Shown: positions 33,600-45,022, numbered from the stretch's first letter. The stretch: DNA of 64,000 bases from Onthophagus taurus (GCF_036711975.1 NC_091966.1:20653501-20717500); one strand, 5' to 3'. Program-made: numbers and translations. The notes: generated from the letters alone by a model not told the origin.

Positions 33600-35700
33600 T
33601 TAATTCTTGTAATTTTAGATCTCTAGAATAACACATCGATTCTAATTGAAACTTTAAATAGGGAGACGGCTGTACTTTCATGGTTAGTTCTATTAAGAAT
33701 CTGTTGCAATCTTTCAACATACTTAAACCATTTTTCCGGTTCTTCTACTGATAAGCACTTATTGTTAGACATGATATTATGGTTCTGTTTAAGCTTCCAA
33801 TTTGTCCGTTTCCTCGTGGTACCCCGGTAGTAAGCAGAACATGATTTGTTAATTTTTAGTGTGTACATAAAATTACGTTGTTGTCGAAGAAAATTGGTTT
33901 TCCTAACTTCCTCTCGCTACTATCAAAGCATTAGCCCCGCAGAGGTTAACATCAGTGGGTAACGACCGAGAGCATCAACATACGTTGTCCTGATCGATGA
34001 CGAATGATATATTGAAATAGTTCTAGTAAAAGTGTCCATCTTGTATTACATAGCTCTGTTTTCTGTCATGTTTTAGTAAATGCTGAACAATCTGTAACAA
34101 TTTCAAAGTTAATGTCTAATAAATAAACTCTAAACCGTTTGACGCCTTCAATGATAGCTAGTACTTCCAACTATTCCGACTCATTTAATACACAGGAAGT
34201 AATTTTTGATCATCTTCACTTTCTTGCATCAGTATTGCACCAAATTGTTAGCAGCATCACAATGTAATTCAGTTTTAGCATCATTTTGATAAATTTTAAG
34301 GACAGGACGTTATGATAAGATGGTGTTTAATCTTTCAAATGCTTCTTTCTGAATAGAAAGAATCCTCTTTCATTAAATCACTTAACGGTTTAGCTATCAG
34401 CGAATAATTTTTGACAAATTTTTGGAAAATAACCATCAAGGCACAAAGTGATTATAGCTACTTCAGATTTCTAGGATCTGGAAATTTTGTTACAGCTTCT
34501 ATTTCTCTCGGAGATGGTCGAATACTTCCATTAATTATTTCATAACCTAAATACTCTACTTCTGACTTCAAGGATTGACATTTGTTCCAATTAATCTCTA
34601 ATCCGTGATCTTCAGCAACCTTTAATACATATTCCAATCTTTCGAGAGCCTCCCTCTCGTTTTCAGCTATAATTATAATATCATCCATGTAAGTTAGAAT
34701 CATTTCATCCCTGATCAAATCTTTGAAGGTATTGTTAATAAATCTTTGGAATATGGCCGGTGAATTGCAAAGCCCAAATGGTTTTCGAAGAAATTGAAAT
34801 TGACCAGCAGGGCACAAAGGGTGTAAATTTTCTAATTCTTCTGCAACGAATATCTGTGATTTATGCAATCTGTCTAGCGATTAGTCTTTCACGATTATTT
34901 TATTAATTTTTCGGTAATCTACACATAGGTGTGTATCTCCATTTTTTTTTTTGAATAAAACAATCGGACTTGAATTGTCAGAACAGCTGTGTTCCACGAC
35001 TCCTTCACCTAGCCATCCATCAATTTGTTTATTTATTTCATCAATTTCTGCCTACGATAAACGTCGTGGTCTATCGGAAATCGGAATGTCTTCTTTTAAA
35101 ACAATTTTTGTTTGTATTGGAGTTGTTATACGTTTTTCCGGTCGATAATTGTTGATCAATTTTCTAACCTCTTCCCTTCGTGTCTTTTATCTCAGGTAAA
35201 TTGTCAATCGTGTCGTCATCAACAGCAATTTGCATAAATTCTAATTTTTCCTGTATCTTCGTGAAATGGATTTCAGACTGGTTAATCAATACTTCTTCCT
35301 GTGAGAGTAAATCATCGCCCAAAAGTAACCTGCAACTCATAACGTTTTCAGGTATAATGTGTATTGTAGACTAACGCACATCGCCATCTATAATAATGTT
35401 ACACACAGTCCCAAAATCTAATGCTGTTCTTTCCAATGCCAATAAGTGTTATAAACTTTTCTTCATGTCGTGGTATCTTCGAGCGTAAGTAGTTGTTGAT
35501 GCAAATGAGGTTGATTGCGCTTCCACTTCTTTATAATTCTGTCCTAGTTCATACGCCATTTCATCATTACAGTCATTTCTTCAAAGTTTACTATCCAATC
35601 AGTTTCCTGCATTTCATTTTCGCCAGACAATGTATTTAAATAATCTTCTACATTAGGTTGAAATTGAAGTTAATATCCATTATACCAGTTTGTTTAACGT
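33600..35700 (-). mobile_element. Gypsy LTR-retrotransposon fossil
   Basis: Minus-strand remnants appear in the order protease-side sequence (about 35.4-35.2 kb), reverse transcriptase (LCPAGQFQFLRKPFGLCNSP, MILTYMDDIIII; about 34.87-34.46 kb), RNase H-like traces, and an integrase tail (EEPEKWFKYVERLQQILN; about 33.8-33.65 kb). No LTR pair or target duplication is seen. Broken, with many interruptions, and old. Confidence 0.82.
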
Positions 35701-35764
35701 GATAGAAAAAATTTCGAATTTTGTTGTACTTTTACTGGTTTATTTATATTTTTGTTGTCTAACT

Positions 35765-35805
35765 AGCTTCGGCAAAAAGCCATCATCAGAGACAACTAAA
35801 AGAAT
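35765..35805 (-). other. Hammerhead-like RNA motif
   Basis: The minus strand reads GTTGTCT, CTGATGA, T, GGC-loop-GCC, GAAG, a short palindromic link, then AGACAAC. GTTGTCT and AGACAAC pair perfectly as a 7-bp outer stem around a hammerhead-type core. One extra base sits between CTGATGA and the inner stem, and GAAG replaces GAAA, so activity is doubtful. Penelope-like elements are known to carry such ribozymes. Confidence 0.35.
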
Positions 35806-36012
35806 TAACAATTTTTAATTAATAAGTGAAGTTTAAATATGTGAATTAACAATAAAAAGTTCTTTAAAAAATACTTACAAGTCAATGAATTTTACAGGAA
35901 ATTAACATCGAAAACATAAAGCGGTGAACAAATTAAAATTATTATTGTCACAAAATTTACTTAAAATAAACGTAAACATTTTTTTACAAAATCTTTAAAA
36001 ATTTAACTCCGC

Positions 36013-36480
36013 ATGGAACAATCTTCTACATCACGGAACGATAAGGCAAAAGTGGGTTTTGTTGAATGGTCAGCATTAAAATGTTTTTTATCGACGTTTT
36101 TTCATCATCGATATGACCTTCCATCTTCTTCATCGCTTTCACTGCTTGATTTTTCACTTTCTTCGTATAATTTCTTCGACTTCATTCTTGTCTTCATCAA
36201 TTTCATCGGTTTCATTGTTTCTTGGTTGTCGTCGTCGTCTTGAATACAATCTACCTTTATCCCGTCTTCAGCACCGTACTGGTATTCTTCTTCGTTTCTT
36301 ACACGTTGTGGCATTTTCCATCTTCATTTTCACCGTTTTATTTTTCTTTATCTTTCTTACGTCATCATCGACGGAGGAAACTATAGTATTATCAAATTCC
36401 ACAAAATCCTTGCCATCGTCTTTATTCATCATATTTTCGTTTTCCTTTTTTTTAGTTGTAAAAAAGTTCTCGTAGAAACA
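36013..36480 (-). other. Low-complexity Asp/Glu/Lys-rich coding-like stretch
   Basis: The minus strand is open in two adjoining frames that are rich in acidic and lysine residues (DKDDGKDFVEF-like, ESEKSSSESDEEDGRSYR). No domain was recognised. It lies downstream of the MADF-like fragment at 36.85-37.08 kb in the same direction and could be the tail of the same gene, but the join is not visible. Confidence 0.3.
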
Positions 36481-36529
36481 GTCGTTATCGATTGGTAACG
36501 AACGCCGTCTGTCTGGCAGTACGATGGAA

Positions 36530-37350
36530 AATTACGATGGTATCGTATCACTACTGCGTATCATAAAATGCAACGACGCAACGCAGTGTCAATGTATTGT
36601 CCCATATCGCCAATGCGTATCCTAATTAAATGTGCAACGGGTATGCGATACGAACCAAAAGTGTGACGTTTGTGGATGCATCAAATTCAGATCAAATTTA
36701 TTAACCGACTTGAATTTTCAATCTGTAAGCGTATTGTACAAAAATTTTACTAGGATGCGCCATCGACATAGACTTTATGTCTATGGGATGCGTGGGATTC
36801 TCGATTCTTATTCTAGTCTTTAATACTTATTTAAAATATCAAAGCAAACAATCAAACTTTCATTTTTTCCCTCTGTGGGGTGCTAAATGATAAACCATTT
36901 TCTCTTTGCATTCATCAACGGTCTTATCCATTTATGTTGCAATTTCCTCTGACGCATCTTGTTTTCGAAATGTATTGAAATGGTTCGGATGTTTCAGATC
37001 CTAAACGATTTCATACCTCCGCTAAGTATCGATAAAACTTATAGTTTCTTCTTTACTCCATTTACACAACACAATGTCGAGTGGTGAGAGAAAAACGAGC
37101 TCGTACCAATACTACGTACGTACTGAACAGGATTCAACGTGCAACGCAACTCGTCCAAATACGATTCAACTCCGTATCGTATCATTTCTTTGACGTGATG
37201 GTGAAAAACCGACAAATAGAGAATCAAACTCGTTGCGTATCTTTGTATCATGTTTTGATACGCAACTATGCAACGCTTCCCCGTACACTCTGATACGCAA
37301 CGGTCGGTGATACGATACGCCGATACGCAACAAATGTATACCCACCTTAA
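36530..37350. mobile_element. Decayed DNA transposon with MADF-domain fragment
   Basis: The ends share GTATCGTATCAC and TTGCGTATCA-like blocks in inverse orientation (about 36537-36600 and 37260-37350). Inside, the minus strand (about 37080-36850) encodes a MADF/Myb-SANT-like stretch: KWSKEETISFIDT, then NTFRKQDASEEIAT and MDKTVDECKEKMVYH, with stops. MADF proteins are common partners of Harbinger/ISL2EU-type transposases. No transposase remains. Confidence 0.5.
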
Positions 37351-37897
37351 CGTGTTTCAACAAGAACGGTGGTTATTTTAGCTCTATTTATTGTTTACTT
37401 TACAATAATTTGCTTACTTACAGTCTTATGAACAGTTTTTGTCACTAAACACTTTATGTTGATCGCGGTTGAGCCCTCAAATTTGTAGTATTTGGTTGTC
37501 AAATTAAAATGACATGTATAACCAAACCAAAATATTTATTTTAATGTAAAGTGACAAACTATTAACCCTCCAGTTGACGAGCTGGGTTTGTGAGATCTGC
37601 CAAAATCATTTTTTATTGTATCTTTCCAAATATGTTGTTAAATTGATTTATCTTCTGGGTACCTTCTTATTTTTACTAAATAAGTTTTGTCGTTTAGTTA
37701 TGAGAAAGGCGTTGAGCCTATTAGACCCAACCCGAGTGTTTGTTTAAGTTTTTTCATCTAACTTTTTATCATAAATGATAGAAACGTTATTGTTAAATGA
37801 TTTCTATTGTGTATAAAGTGTTTTGGGGCATCCCCAGTCTTGTAACTACGTTTGGACAATACCGATACAAGAGAGGAGCAACAGAAACTAGACAAAC

Positions 37898-38340
37898 TTG
37901 CTACCATACATGGGTGAATATGTGACCCTAGACGAAATGCTATTAGCATTTCCCGGAAGATGTAGCTTTAGGGTCTACATTCCAAATAAACTAAATAAAT
38001 ATGGGATAAAAGTGTTTTCTACAGTGAATGCAAGAACCTTTTACACATCGCATTTGGGGATTTATGTTGGACTGCAACTTGCAGGATCCTTTCAAGTGGA
38101 CAATTCTGCAGTTGCGGTCTTTATGAGAATGACCAACCATATTTCGGGAACAGTAGGGAATGCTACGATGGATCGCTGGCTAACTAGTATCGAAGCCGTA
38201 AGTCGATTGCTGCATGAACATCGCCTAACAGTAGTTGGTACAATCCAATCCAATCGAAAATCATTGCCAAATGAAATTAATATCAAGGATAGGGCTGTAA
38301 GGTCTTCAGTTTTCGCACTCTTTGTATTATTATAGAATAT
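37898..38340 (+). pseudogene. piggyBac transposase fragment
   Basis: 145 codons match the middle of PGBD-type transposases: TLDEMLLAFPGRCSFRVYIP, NKYGIKVFSTVNARTFY, then MDRWLTSIEAVSRLLHEHR and LTVVGTIQSNRKSLPNEI. The N-terminal third and the C-terminal part with the last catalytic acids are absent. MDRW replaces the usual DN(W/F)FTS. It is a piece of the surrounding 37566-43741 element. Confidence 0.75.
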
Positions 38341-39487
38341 TAGTAGTTGATAGAATGATTACAACGATCTTACAACGTTGCTCGTTGCAACGTTACAACG
38401 TTTTCTTCTATAAACTGAATGTAGCAGCAATGAATGATGAATGAGTTGTCATAATAAATAAATGTAATAATCCTGGACTGGAATACTAAGAGGACTAGCG
38501 GCTAAATTATGAGGACTACCAACTTTACAACAATCTGGTCAAACGGTTTCGACTGGTCAATAAAGGTGCAAATACTGCAAAGATCGAAAATCGAAGTATT
38601 TTTGCATGTTTTATGGTATTTGCATCTGTTTGGAGCATACAGATCTATGCTGCCATGGTGTGCAATCTTACTACTATAAAAATGTAGACCCAGGTTTTAG
38701 TACCCTCACAATCCACTGGATGACGTTGTAGCCTGAATTTGTAGCAATCTGCATTATCTACACAAACAAAGCGCTTGTAGCCATAGAAAAATTTATATGT
38801 AACGTCAAACTCAAAGGGCTCAAAGGTGAACGTCACATTTTTGTTTTGTCGTTTGGTGTGATAACTGGTGATAACACCTTTGTATAAGTAAATATTCTTC
38901 CTTACTTTCCTTTGGCTTAGTGTTTTATATCCTTTAGTTAAGTGTTTAAATAAGTTAGGGCCACTTTCACCACCTCTTCATAAGTTTATCCGATAGATAA
39001 ATTGGCGCTCTTAAATGAGAGCAATATATATTATATTTAAAATTATGAATTTTATCTTGGAAAAACTATAAATTCATATTTTTTTGCATTTATTTGTAAA
39101 ATGTACTTGACCTCTTCAAAATAAAGTATTGGTATAAACCGGTATAGAAATACCTATATTTAAATTTCGCGCTTTAACTTAATTAGTTCCCTCACAATCC
39201 CCTTGGGAGCGCTGAATGTACCAAAATATAGTAGGGAGATGACCTTCTATATACATAATATATATAAATTTTTCTATGTATGCTGCATCGACTGCGTAAA
39301 GAATTTTAAGATGTTTGACATTTGAGATATGAAATAGCTATTTTTGATACAAGATAGCGAAATGACACTTTTGCATTCGAGAATGCAAAAGAATTTCGTT
39401 GTAGTGTATCAAACAACATTTTTTCGAAAACTGCGTATTCTAAAGTTATAAATTAATAAAAAGACCAAATTCAGGATAATGACATTA
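38341..39487. other. Non-coding interior of the piggyBac element
   Basis: No domain recognised. ACAACGTTGCTCGTTGCAAC forms a small inverted cluster near 38370. A 63-codon open stretch on the minus strand (38836-38645) has no recognisable product. Confidence 0.4.
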
Positions 39488-39825
39488 GGCCAAATTCATA
39501 AACGTCACTAAAGTGACACTCACCCTAAACTCCTACTAAGTTGCGGTTAGGCACTAATTTTGGTATTCAAGAACAGTTAGGGACTAATTAGTGACTAACT
39601 TTTTTCTAACTATAGGTTAAAGATTTAGGGAAAAGTGAGTAAAATTTGAGTGCGCAATCGCGAGCACTAATCTAACCCTAACTGTCATTTTGCTGTTGTC
39701 TTAATTCGTTTTTTATAGATTTGCTATCATAAATTCCGAAGAAAGCAGTTGTGATTACTCGCGTTTATTAGATTATCATTGTTAAATTGGCGATGTTTAC
39801 CTCCAGGTTCATCATTTTTCGTAAA

Positions 39826-40156
39826 AGAATATAAAAAAATCACAATATTTGCATAAAACGATGACTAATTTATTATAAAGAAATTTCGGTGCTACAGATC
39901 TGTTTCGGTTAACTATGTAACCGTCTTCAGGCACGACGTCGTATTTAGTACTTCAATAAAAAGGGATTAACAATCATCGTATATATCCGTATATATATCA
40001 CCGTATATATGTTAATCCCTTTTTATTGAAGTACTAAATACGACGTCGTGCCTGAAGACGGTTACATAGTTAACCGAAACAGATCTGTAGCACCGAAATT
40101 TCTTTATAATAAATTAGTCATCGTTTTATGCAAATATTGTGATTTTTTTATATTCT
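39826..40156. repeat. Perfect inverted repeat, 147-bp arms and 37-bp spacer
   Basis: The arms at 39826-39972 and 40010-40156 look identical in inverse orientation. The AT-rich spacer is itself partly palindromic. Each arm contains the hammerhead-like motif CTGAAGA-C-GGTTA ... TAACC-GAAAC. It lies inside the left part of the Harbinger element. Identical arms imply a recent origin or continual gene conversion. Confidence 0.85.
40032..40076 (+). other. Hammerhead-like RNA motif (type I layout)
   Basis: On the plus strand GTGC and GCAC can form a 4-bp outer stem. Between them lie CTGAAGA, one unpaired C, a GGTTA/TAACC stem, GAAA, a tiny CAG/CTG stem and the UA step expected at a hammerhead cleavage site. 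The short third stem resembles those of Penelope-type ribozymes. The unpaired C is not canonical. The mirror copy occurs in the left arm on the other strand. Confidence 0.4.
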
Positions 40157-40272
40157 ATCATTGTTAGTTGTGTTGTTTTTATAAATTTGATTGTTAGTTA
40201 TTAGTTACGATTGTTATAGTTTTGATTATTACTTATTCTTTCGTTATAAATTCATTCTTTACATCTATCAAA

Positions 40273-41448
40273 ATGGATAATAGAATAGAATTATTATTAG
40301 TAGAATTTATTGAACACGCTGAAGATGTTTTTTGCCATGATCGTGCACCAAGGTAAGTAAATAACATAATTTATATACACATAAATAGCTAATACACATC
40401 ATAAATTTGTTATTAGAATAATTTTAAGAGATGTCGGAAATCCTTTGGAGTCCTACCGCCAAAAAGAGTTGATACAACGTTTTCGGTTTGGTCGTGACAT
40501 AATCCAAAATATATTATTACCATTGGTTTACCCAAGAGACGTTGCTACAACAAATCGTGGCTTGCCAATTCCACCCATCATAAAACTTTGTACCGCTCTT
40601 CGGTTTTATGCAAGTGGAAGTTATCAGGTAATTATAAAAGACATCTTTTATAATTATAGTATAAAGGTAGAGGACAAGTTTAGCATATTATTACATCTTG
40701 TACTTACAGAGGATATGTGGGGATTTACCGCACATCAGCCAGACATCCACTTGCCGAATAATAAATGAGGTGTCGGAATTACTGGCAAGAAATATTGGAA
40801 AATATGTGAATTTCCCAAGCAGTGAAGCCGAAAAAACCAACCTACGACGAAAATTTTTCGAAATTGGAGGTTTTCCTGGAGTTGTAGGGTGTGTTGACGG
40901 GACTCACATATAAATTAAAAGTCCGGGAGGTGCCAATGCCGAAATATTTAGAAACAGGAAGTGATTTATGTCCTTAAATGTTCAGGTCGTGGCTGGACCA
41001 ACTTTGAAAATCTTTGATATTGTTATAAGATGGCCTGGGTCTGCACACGATAGCAGGATATTTAATAGCAACGCTGTGGCTATGAAATTTGAATCGAAGC
41101 TATTAACTGGAATATTGTTGGGCGACAGTGCCTACCAGCAAAATCAATTTTTGAACAACGATATAATATAGCACATGTTCGTACCAGAAACGTTGTAGAA
41201 AGAACGTTTGGCGTTTGGAAAGGACGGTTTCGGTGCCTAACTGGGGCCTTACAATGTAACATAAAAAATGTAACAAGGATTATTGCTGCTACAGCAGTGT
41301 TGCATAATATTGCGCAGGATATTGGGGCAGAAATCCCCAATAATAATGAAATTCCGAATGAAGAACGTATTGTGCCAGTTCTTCCTGCCGTGGATCGTCG
41401 AAGAGGGAATATAATAAGGAACGCTTTCATACAAAGACATTTCATGTA
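40273..41448 (+). pseudogene. Harbinger transposase (HARBI1-like), inactive
   Basis: Exons: about 40273-40351, 40414-40629, and 40710 to 41448. Recognisable blocks are RRKFFEIGGFPGVVGCVDGT (first Asp of DDE), WPGSAHDSRIF (second Asp) and RNVVERTFGVWKGRFRCL (Glu), then IIAATAVLHNIAQDIGA. Two in-frame stops interrupt the HI-IKSPGG and NRK-FMSLN regions, and a segment before the Glu helix is deleted. The catalytic acids remain but the gene is dead. The partner Myb/SANT gene converges on it. Confidence 0.82.
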
Positions 41449-41641
41449 ATAATTTTTAGTTTGTGTACCTTTGTACCTTTCATAATATATTAATTTTGAT
41501 TACATTTCCTTGATTTTCTAAATATATTTTTTTAAAGTCTCTAATTATTAAAGATGTTCTATACTATTATCGTTTCCATGTATTGTATTAGAAATAATAA
41601 TGTAGAGGTAATGCAAAGATAAGTTTATTTAATTAAATTTA

Positions 41642-42481
41642 TTACTTATTAATTTCTTTTTTTAATAATTCAATTTCTAATTTTAATTTCTCCTTATTTA
41701 TCTCATGCAATTCTGCTGCCTGCTGTCTTCTTTCTTCTATTTCTTTCATTTATGCCTTATGCAATTCGTTGTCATTAATTCTTTGTTGCCTTAATCTCTT
41801 CAACCTCATCTCGGCCTCCTCTTCTAAGGCGCTGGCAACCTTCCCTCGACTGCTCCGAACCCTCGGGGTTACTGATATGCGGTGGTGCACTGTCGGAGTA
41901 TCTTTGAGAAATAAATTCAATATAAAGGTTAAAATAATTACTTTTAAAAGCAAGCACTTGCTGGGTTCAGGGCTAGAGCCTTGCTCGACGACAACTGGTT
42001 GGAGTACATTATTTCTATCTAAATTATACTCCGTACTACCACCAGCTGTACAAGTTTCACTATCAATAGCTTCCGACAGTTCAATATCAACAGCATTTAA
42101 GACAGCGTCAACCGCATCATCATCTGGGATTGGAACGAATAATCCACCTCCTGTAGCCATCCTTGCCTTCTTTTCAGCGGCTAATTCTTTCTTCCTTCTA
42201 GCTTTGATGTTTTCCCAACATTTTCTAAGTTGCTCCAATGTACGCTGTCATTCAAAAGAGACACACGTTAAGAAATAAATTAAAATTAGTAGAAAAATTT
42301 AACATATAAAGGTTGTTTCAGCCATAGAATTATATTCTTTGGTAAGATTTTCCCAGGACTTTTTCTTTTTTGAAGTCGATACGCAATCTGACTTTTTGCA
42401 TTCAATATCATTATATTTACCCACCAAATCTAACAAAATTCTTTTTTCGTCCGCGCTCATAAAGGTTCGTTTTGGTTCCAT
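41642..42481 (-). pseudogene. Harbinger Myb/SANT-like DNA-binding protein
   Basis: Minus strand from ATG 42481: MEPKRTFMSADEKRILLDLV (SANT-like helices), then an intron at about 42310-42245. After it comes RTLEQLRKCWENIKARRKKE, an acidic middle (PIPDDDAVDAVLNAVDIELS) and a C-terminal coiled coil (EEEAEMRLKRLRQQRINDNE, then KEKLKLEIELLKKEINK). A stop interrupts the coiled coil after HKA. These proteins bind the element ends and bring in the transposase. The donor of intron 1 is unclear. Confidence 0.7.
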
Positions 42482-43032
42482 AACGTCAACAAAACGTCAT
42501 CGATTGTTATGACGTTTTCCCTAATTGCACACTAACGTTAGTGACTCTTTATGAATACCAAACTTTAGGGAGAGTGACACTTAAATTCCACTAACCCTAA
42601 AGTTAGTAATATTTTAGGTTAGTGTTAGCTTAGGTTAAGTGTCACTTTAGTGACGTTTATGAATTTGGCCCTACGAATTCATTTAATGTTATGCCAAAAA
42701 CTTAACGTCACATCGATTTAACCTCACATATTGAACAAATGTACTATTATAAATTTGCATTTAAACATGAAATGAAATGATAAAACAATTAAATGTTGAT
42801 TACTTTGTGATTATAATTTGTTCATAACAATAAATTAACAATTAATAGTATCAAATTCTTTAATTATCGTAGCTGGACGTAAAAGTCTTTTGCGACCTGG
42901 ACTATGTCCTGGACGTAAAAGACTTTTTTCTTCAAACGTCATTAAATGACAACTTTGTTGTCGTGTTTACTCGCGGTAGAAGTAAGTCATTGTTGCATAA
43001 CGACGGTTGCTAAGATCAACATAGCAAAAAAG

Positions 43033-43087
43033 TACTTCAGCGTTATGGCGCTAAAGTAAATTTCACTTTAGCGCCATAGCGCTGAAG
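43033..43087. repeat. Hairpin of TTTAGCGCCATA units
   Basis: CTTCAGCGTTATGGCGCTAA and its inverse form a stem of about 23 bp around a 9-nt loop, with one mismatch. A further CACTTTAGCGCCGTA unit follows at about 43099. Confidence 0.7.
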
Positions 43088-43132
43088 CACATGTCACTTT
43101 AGCGCCGTATTAGAAATGACGTTTGAAGAAAA

Positions 43133-43336
43133 AATACTATGTTTTATTCGGAAGAGAAGCAGTTTCGTTTGTGGCTGGTCCGTCATTGCCGGACTCACTT
43201 CGTTCGTCCGGCAAACTGTCGGACACGCCACAATTTTAACGGCTCATCTGTCATTAGCGACTCACTGCGTTCGTCGCTAAACGACAGACCACGCCATAAA
43301 AAACACTGCTTCTCTTCCATATAAAACAATATACTA
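43133..43336. mobile_element. Cloverleaf-like foldback mini-element
   Basis: The outer inverted repeat is GTTTTATTCGGAAGAGAAGC against GCTTCTCTTCCATATAAAAC. It encloses two successive hairpins of the same design: TTGCCGGACTCACTTCGTTC / GTCCGGCAA and TTAGCGACTCACTGCGTTC / GTCGCTAA. The flanking GTGGC and ACGCC pairs lengthen the stems. About 204 bp, non-coding. The two hairpin loops share CTCACT-CGTTCG. Confidence 0.7.
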
Positions 43337-43859
43337 TTACGTCCTGTTGACAAAAAACTATCGTTTTGACGGTCGCTACGTACTACGCAAAAGTCAACTT
43401 TTACTAGCAGTTTTCGAAAAATTCATTTTTTTGTGTTTGTTGAACATTTTACTTTACGTTTAGGCAAATGTTTTTGTTATATTGTTTTCAAATTTTTTTA
43501 TTTACAATTTTTTATGTAATGTACAAATGTAATATTTTTTCTAATAAATAATAACTCTTTGGGCAATTGTTTTTTGATAACTATTTCTACTTTCAGCAGT
43601 ACCAAATAAAACGGACTAACAGTAGAATACAAATTTAGTATTTTATTGTGTTATTGTAGGAGGAATAAGCATCAAACTTTCGGTCTGAGAAACCCAGCCC
43701 GTCGAACGGTGTGATTTTTAAACCACCCGTCAACTGCAGGGTTAAACGTCTTGTCTTTTAACTTAAATATTTAACACTCCTTTTTAAACGCTTTTTAATA
43801 CATCATTTATTTTATAAGAAAATAGTTCGATTATTCATTACGTCTTCACTTGTACCCTT

Positions 43860-45022
43860 TCGGTGTAAAAAGTCAAGGCCCCTCAGTTTAGAGATCGATA
43901 TCTTCGCAACCGCTCGATAAAAAAAATTGCGACAAAGTTTGTTGTAATCACTGAACATTTCTACGTAACATATATTAATTTGAAAATTTTCTGATTCGCG
44001 GTTTTCTATTTATCGCGAGTTAAATGAAAAAAGTACCCGATTTTTTACGGTACCGACAACTTTGCGATTTTTTGTCGATTTTTTTTTCGATTTTGAATTT
44101 TGAACACGTAGTAGCCTGATGTTTTCTTAATGAGTGGCATATTTTATTTTTACCAAATTCCATACAGTTTCGCGGAAAATCGCGGTTTAGTAAGACGCCG
44201 CGCCGTTATGTCGAAAACGGCTGGTTGGATTTCCTTGCTGATTTGACCAAAATATGCCAAATAATTGCGTTTATCGGATACCGTTATCAGTTTTTCAAAG
44301 TTATACCTCTTTAATTTTTTTAGAGCGATTTAAACGAATTATAAATTAAAAAGAAACAGAAATAAGCTCTGCGGGGGAGGGGGTTCCGTCCAATCGGAAA
44401 AGATGGTGTGTTCCAGACAGTACGTCGCGCCTTATCTTTTCTACATAAAGAAATATATAATAAGCAATATAATAAGAAATATATAATAAGCGCCGTCCTT
44501 TCTCTGGAACATACCAAGACTATTTTTTCCGATTGGTCGAAACCCTCCTCTCCCCGCATGGCTTATTTCTGTTTCTTTTTAATTTATAATTCGTTTAAAT
44601 CGCTCTAAAAAAATTAAAGAGGTATAACTTTGAAAAACTGATAACGGTATCCGATAAACGCAATTATTTGACACATTTTGGTTAAAATTGCGTTGAAATC
44701 GATCAAATCGTGCAACTAAATCGCGATTTTCCGCGAAACTATATGGAATATCGTAATAATAAAATATTAAGAATACATCAGACAGATTAGTTTTCGAGAA
44801 AAAAAATCACAAAGTTGACAAAGTTGTCAGTACCGTAATAAATCAGATACTTTTTTCATTTAACTCCCGATAAAAAGAAAACCGCGGATCCGAAAATTTT
44901 CGAATTAACATATGTTACGTAGAATAGTTCAGTGATTACAACAAACGTTGTCGCAATTTTTTTTATCGAGCAGTTGCGAAGATATCAATTTCTAAAGTGA
45001 GAGGTCTTGACTTTTTGCACCG
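43860..45022. mobile_element. 1.16-kb palindromic foldback element
   Basis: The ends TCGGTGTAAAAAGTCAAGGC and GTCTTGACTTTTTGCACCGA are inverse. The arms (about 550 bp) match throughout with scattered differences, for example ATCGATATCTTCGCAACCGC against the inverse near 44960. The centre is near 44440-44500, where GCGCCTTATC and AATATATAATAAGCGCC mark the turn. No protein is encoded. More diverged than the 20.3 kb palindrome, so older. Confidence 0.8.

Larger units (their letters stand above)
39488..42670. mobile_element. Harbinger transposon inserted in piggyBac
   Basis: The terminal inverted repeats GGCCAAATTCATAAACGTCA ... TGACGTTTATGAATTTGGCC extend about 45 bp (CTAAAGTGACACT and inverse). 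Flanks are TTA on the left and CTA on the right, close to the expected TWA duplication. It carries a transposase gene on the plus strand and a Myb/SANT gene on the minus strand, tail to tail. A 331-bp inverted repeat (39826-40156) sits in its left part. Confidence 0.88.
37566..43741 (+). mobile_element. piggyBac transposon carrying nested insertions
   Basis: The left end TTAA-CCCTCCAGTTGACGAG and the right end CTCGTCAACTG-like inverse (CCGTCAACTGCAGGG-TTAA) form terminal repeats with TTAA on both sides. GCTGGGTTT and AAACCCAGC form a second inverted pair further in. A transposase fragment lies at 37898-38340. The element is inflated by a Harbinger insertion (39488-42670) and a foldback element (about 43133-43336). 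Its own transposase is incomplete, so it is immobile by itself. Confidence 0.8.

Noticed and set aside
36013-36475. Ser/Phe-rich plus-strand frame resembling a membrane protein
   Set aside because: It is the complement of an acidic and lysine-rich low-complexity stretch. The hydrophobic look is a codon artefact.
38645-38836. Minus-strand frame with spaced Cys/His as a zinc finger
   Set aside because: The Cys/His spacing does not fit a known finger, there is no start context and it lies in the non-coding interior of the piggyBac element.
44320-44608. Two matching open frames in opposite orientation (NSFKSL ends)
   Set aside because: They are the two arms of the palindrome translated on each strand, not duplicated genes.
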